This document shows, piece after piece, positions 60,083 to 64,000 of a stretch of 64,000 nucleotides of DNA (its first letter is position 1; every line of letters starts with the position of its first letter). The notes under the pieces were generated by a model. It did no database searches, was not told the origin of the DNA, and worked only from the letters and a program-made list of their open reading frames with translations. This DNA comes from Oxytricha trifallax (Eukaryota; Ciliophora; Spirotrichea; Sporadotrichida; Oxytrichidae). Made by a program: the position numbers and the translations under genes. Where the stretch lies: contig ARYC01000151.1 of assembly GCA_000711775.1 (NCBI GenBank), forward strand, positions 1-64,000, in the 5' to 3' direction.

Positions 60083-61302
60083 CAAAACCCCAAAACCCCT
60101 TAATGAGGTTTATAAGTGCTTTGATTGATGAGGGTAATGTTGGGGATTAGGGTTTCTTTTTGATTTTAAGCATTAATTTTACTCTAGTTATAAAAATATG
60201 GAAGTTTTATATGATCACTTTTTTTTATATTCAACTTATATATTTTCATGTTTATGTATAAACTATAGCATTTTTATTAGAAAGAGGTAAGTTTCGGATG
60301 CTTATTTTTCTATTTTACATTTTTTTCATAAGTTATCATATTTATTGATGGTTTTTATGAAAATTAATGAATACATCTTTTCAAAAATTTTGCGTTTTTG
60401 CAGAAATATTATTGAAATTTTTATCATAAAACTTTTTCATAATCAATAAAAAACTTTCTTTTCTTTCCGCTTACTTTCTATATTTTCATATTTAAGTACT
60501 ATATAAAAATTTTAGTAGCTTAAGTAAAATATAAATGTAAAATATGCATAAAATGAGTGATTTTAAGGTATATGATAGACTCACGGTAGTCATGTTTTGT
60601 TTGTAAAATTATTATAAATGGAGATCAAACTTAAATTTTTGTATTTCTACTTTTAATAAAATTTTAGACACCTATTAAATATGGCCATCTTATAGTAGGT
60701 CAATCCTGTAAAGCTTAGTGGAGAAAGTTTGCTGAATTTGTAACAAGTTTCAGAGATGCATTTCCATTTTAACCTATTAAATTCCATTAAATCAGTACTA
60801 AATTTGTTCATATTTAATTAGTACCAGTACTAAATTCGTTTAATTTTAATTGGTACCAATTTAATAGTACCATAACTTAATTAGTACCGAGTTTTAAACT
60901 AATGAGATTTTAATGCAAAAGTTCTAATTTGGGTTAAAACCTAATTAGAACCATGTACTAAAAAATTAAAACTAAATTAGTACCAAAATGTTTTAAAAAA
61001 TGGAGTCCCTAAGAATTAAGGAATAAAGATCTCATACAAACTGACTATTTTAATTAAATAAGTAATGCAAATAGGTAAAGTGCTATCATTGAAATTTTCG
61101 TAGTGGAATAATTTGGACAAAACATTTACAAATATGTAGTGATCATAAAAAATAAAAGAATAAAGATCTCAAACATGAAAATAAAAAATAAAAATGAATC
61201 TAACAACAAAAATGAAATTAATCAAAAAGAAACCCTAATCCCCAACATTACCCTCATCAATCAAAGCACTTATAAACCTCATTAAGGGGTTTTGGGGTTT
61301 TG
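60083..61302. mobile_element. Non-autonomous telomere-bearing mini-element (1220 bp)
   Basis: Starts CAAAACCCCAAAACCCC and ends with its inverse, inverted repeats of about 90 bp. It is flanked by AAT at 60080-60082 and 61303-61305. The repeat sequence beyond the telomeric tip differs from that of TBE copies A-C, apart from short words such as TTGATTGAT, so it belongs to a different subfamily. The centre (60660-60990) resembles the TBE internal spacer (GTTTCA-AGATG/T-ATTTCCATTTT), but with TTAGTACC and GGTACCAA words where TBE has TTAGGAGG. No gene. Presumably mobilised by a TBE-type transposase. Confidence 0.93.
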
Positions 61303-61690
61303 AATGCTATCCATTCCTTTTACCATTAATTGATAATATTTATTCTACACTAAGTTTCATTTGTTCTTATCTATATAAGCATAAGTACTAAATAATAATA
61401 ATTTAGCTAGTTTTAATTGAATTTGAATATTTTTTATAATCTTAAGAGTATAATTCTTTTAAAATAAAAATTTAACTAACTTTCATTATAATAATAATTT
61501 TTATATTTTAATTGATATGAACAAGCTTATAAATATTAAGAATTAGCTTTCCAATTTTTTATTTTTCAGTTTTATTATTCTTGTAAAATCTTGCGTGAGA
61601 ATTGAATATTAATATTATATGATTTCACCTCACAAGTTTTTTTGAAAGTAATATAATGAAAATTAATGCTAACTCATAAATTATAAATTC

Positions 61691-61738
<48 letters not shown>
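61691..61738. repeat. (ATT)n microsatellite
   Basis: About fifteen ATT units in a row. Confidence 0.95.
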
Positions 61739-62727
61739 ATTTCTGCTCTGAATTAATTCGTAAGTTAATTTAAATATTCATGATATTGTGGTGCTTATCT
61801 TTTAAATACTCAAGTAACTCTTTTAAATTATAAAGAATTATTATGATTCAATGATTTTTATAAAATAAACTAAATATTAATGTTCAAATTAAATCATGAT
61901 TTTGAATTTTTCTTCAACATTTAATGCTTAACATACTGTGGATATGTTCTTTTACATGAGCTTAACAATTGAAAATTGCCAAACTTACAGACTACTCTAG
62001 TCTTTAAAGTTTAAAATTTAATTTAAATATATAAATAATTAAATTATTCTCTATCAAATTTTTAATATTACTTTATTAAATATTTATTAGACAAGTTCTT
62101 AATAAACATTAAATTTAATATTTAGTTATATATTCCTATGAGAGTTTTGATCCCATTAAAATCATAAAAATTATTAGGAAGAGCTTTTGAATTTATGAAT
62201 GAAAATGCAATATAGTTTTTTTATAAAAAAATTATAGAAATTAAATCGATTATTTTAAGAACATAAAATAATATTTATCTGAAATAGGTAAGTATAGTTT
62301 ATAGATAGCCTTAATTTTAAGCTGTGTATAAATTAAAGATTTTAGAAATTTAGTATTCTAAACAGTTTAAAGATTTTGAATACGAAACTGTCATTCTCTT
62401 ACATTATCAGGCACCTTCCCCATAAGTGTTCTTAAGCTGATTACATTTAAGGATTTATCAAAATATTATAATTGTGAGCTCATGACGTCATCTGTGAGCT
62501 CTTGACGATTTGTGTGAGCCCATGACGTCATATGTGAACTCTCGGTTGAAAAAAGAGTTGGTGACGTTATCTGTGAGCTACAGACGACATCTGTGAGCCC
62601 AGAACTTCACTTGCACGCTGGTGCCGTGGGCTGTAAGCTCAGAGGACGTCAATACCCAATAAAAATTAATAAAATCTTAAGATTAATTAATGAATCATAA
62701 GAATGATAACCTGGCAAGTTCGATTAC

Positions 62728-63100
62728 TTGGTGAATTCACATTTCCCTTTTATAAAGGAAATTGAATGGATTTGCATGCACTATCCTGGCGGCATACCTC
62801 ATGGTATCGTGAATTTTGTCGCAATTTCTTCAACTTTCATAGTTTTATTTTCATTTATAGGGGCTGTTAAAGCAAAAAAATCACTCAAAACTGAAAAAAA
62901 AATTATTATTAATTCTTAGTATTTCTATTACTTTTCTTTTAAAGCATTTCTATTTAAAATAGGGTTTTGTTCAATAATATTCTACTTGATTATTGTTTTT
63001 ACCAATACAAAATATTTTATAAATTTTCATTTTATATCGATTAGCTGTGTTTACATAAAAATTATAAGCGACAGTATCGATAAATATCTTTAAAATTTTG
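62728..63100 (+). CDS. Possible membrane-protein segment, uncertain
   Basis: A TGA-free frame of about 120 codons from about 62728: FPFIKEIEWICMHYPGGIPH, then hydrophobic FVAISSTFIVLFSFIGAV followed by a basic KAKKSLKTEKK, then further hydrophobic AT-rich sequence. The first 60 codons look more protein-like than the rest. No ATG near the start. A similar hydrophobic block, FMSILISSFIDGITATDIF, lies at about 63705-63760. Could be part of one split gene; no family recognised. Confidence 0.3.
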
Positions 63101-64000
63101 TATTTATAGGTTATATGGTTAATTATTTGAAAATAAATAAACAATAGTTCTGAACAATTCTAAATAATAACAAGAATTGTGAAATTCTGAAACATTTTAA
63201 AAAATATTATAAATGAATCCATTTTATTTATATTACATTTGTTCTAAAAAGATTTTTATTAACTTTAATAATCCTTTATTAAATATATTGTAAGAGTCTT
63301 TTTTCCAATTATAGCTTTCAAATTTATTTTGATTTTAAAGACTTTTAAATAATCAGAAATATTCTAATAATTATAATAAAATATATATATTTACAGATTA
63401 ATATCAAGTAATATATTTACAGAAGATATTTCAATAATATATCATTGCTTTGATTATCCAAAAAAATATTTTATTTTTGCAAATTTAATAAATGTTCAAT
63501 TAATCTTTTTGTTAAAATAGCTTAGCAATCTTTTGGTTTTTACCATAATTAATTCGAATTTTAGTTGAGAAAAGACAAATTAATATATATTGTTGAAAGC
63601 TCTAACATTGTTTTTTATCATGATAAGTAAAAGTTTAAATAAAAACCTGAATAGTTTGGATAGAGAATATAAAAAGCTATCATTCCTGGAGCATTTCCAT
63701 CTTTTATGTCAATCCTAATAAGCAGCTTTATCGATGGAATAACAGCTACTGATATTTTTGTTTTGCATTAATAGCAGCAATTTCTTCTGAGCTTAATTAT
63801 CACCACAAATTGGCATCTTATAGAAGTGTTTTAGGAAAAATGAGTCAGACATCAAGCATATACTAAAATCAAAGGAAATCTTTACAATCGTTAAACAAAT
63901 TTGCAAAGAGTACCTTTAAAACATTGCTCTAATGTTTAATTTTAGTCTACTTTTTATAAATTCCAATCTCTCTTTATCTACAAAAACCACATTACTTTCC
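63101..64000. other. AT-rich end of window
   Basis: Mostly AT-rich, with one less AT-rich patch (63680-63840) whose plus strand gives a short hydrophobic frame of about 50 codons. Confidence 0.5.

Larger units (their letters stand above)
59853..62657. mobile_element. Inverted-repeat element with TGACGTCA-containing end repeats
   Basis: Outer ends read GGGTTTTGACGTCC (59853) and GGACGTCAATACCC (62644-62657), inverted to each other. Inside them, 59867-59945 and 62455-62545 are inverted copies, built from units of the form TGTGAGCTCATGACGTCATC. The right end has several extra degenerate units (62500-62650), so it is longer. The interior is AT-rich with no gene. A telomere-bearing mini-element is inserted inside (60083-61302). 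Total 2.8 kb, about 1.6 kb without the insertion. Confidence 0.75.

Overview
The window looks like germline (micronuclear) DNA of a spirotrich/hypotrich ciliate of the Oxytricha-Stylonychia kind. Base composition is very AT-rich. Every convincing reading frame uses TAA and TAG as sense codons (Gln) and ends at TGA. Introns are tiny (26-36 nt). Several transposons carry C4A4/G4T4 telomere-like repeats at their tips, the hallmark of the telomere-bearing elements (TBEs) of this group. No rRNA, operon or CRISPR is present.

Layout. 1-7246: two TBE copies. Copy A (3' part only) sits inside the 22-kDa-type gene of copy B, and B is also split by an unrelated 2.9-kb inverted-repeat element. 7247-11247: a diverged TBE relative, element D. 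It keeps the TBE gene order (Tc1/IS630-type transposase +, 22-kDa-type gene -, zinc-finger gene +), but the third gene is an intact zinc-finger MT-A70 adenine methyltransferase where TBEs carry a zinc-finger protein kinase. 14858-15895: a long odd frame on the minus strand. 16905-21778: a third, decayed TBE relative (F) in reverse orientation, with a pseudokinase gene split by a 419-bp palindrome. 22603-28948: coding-like tracts and a 1-kb palindrome. 29734-33892: a full-length TBE (C) with perfect ANT-type target duplication and an intact transposase. 35470-41890: several unrecognised coding-like tracts, mostly minus strand. 44243-49498: a near full-length LINE with a 16-bp target duplication, an endonuclease-reverse transcriptase ORF and a second ORF with a Ulp1/C48-like domain. 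50318-51848: short coding islands separated by AT-rich DNA, as expected of MDS/IES organisation. 53690-54490 and 58080-59490: two 5'-truncated antisense relatives of the LINE second ORF. 59853-62657: an inverted-repeat element with TGACGTCA-containing repeats, itself hit by a 1.2-kb non-autonomous telomere-bearing element (60083-61302).

How it fits together. This is mostly a transposon graveyard with a few well-preserved genes. In hypotrichs, TBE transposases are known to take part in developmental genome rearrangement; the companion 22-kDa and zinc-finger genes have less clear roles. The main novelty is that the third gene looks like an exchangeable effector: kinase in TBEs, degenerate kinase in F, MT-A70 methyltransferase in D. 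The 22-kDa-type gene is conserved down to two intron positions across these lineages. A second candidate novelty is the Ulp1-like ORF of the LINE family, with an Asn at the catalytic His position in the two copies where that site can be read. Termini of D were not found, and most host-like tracts could not be assigned a function.
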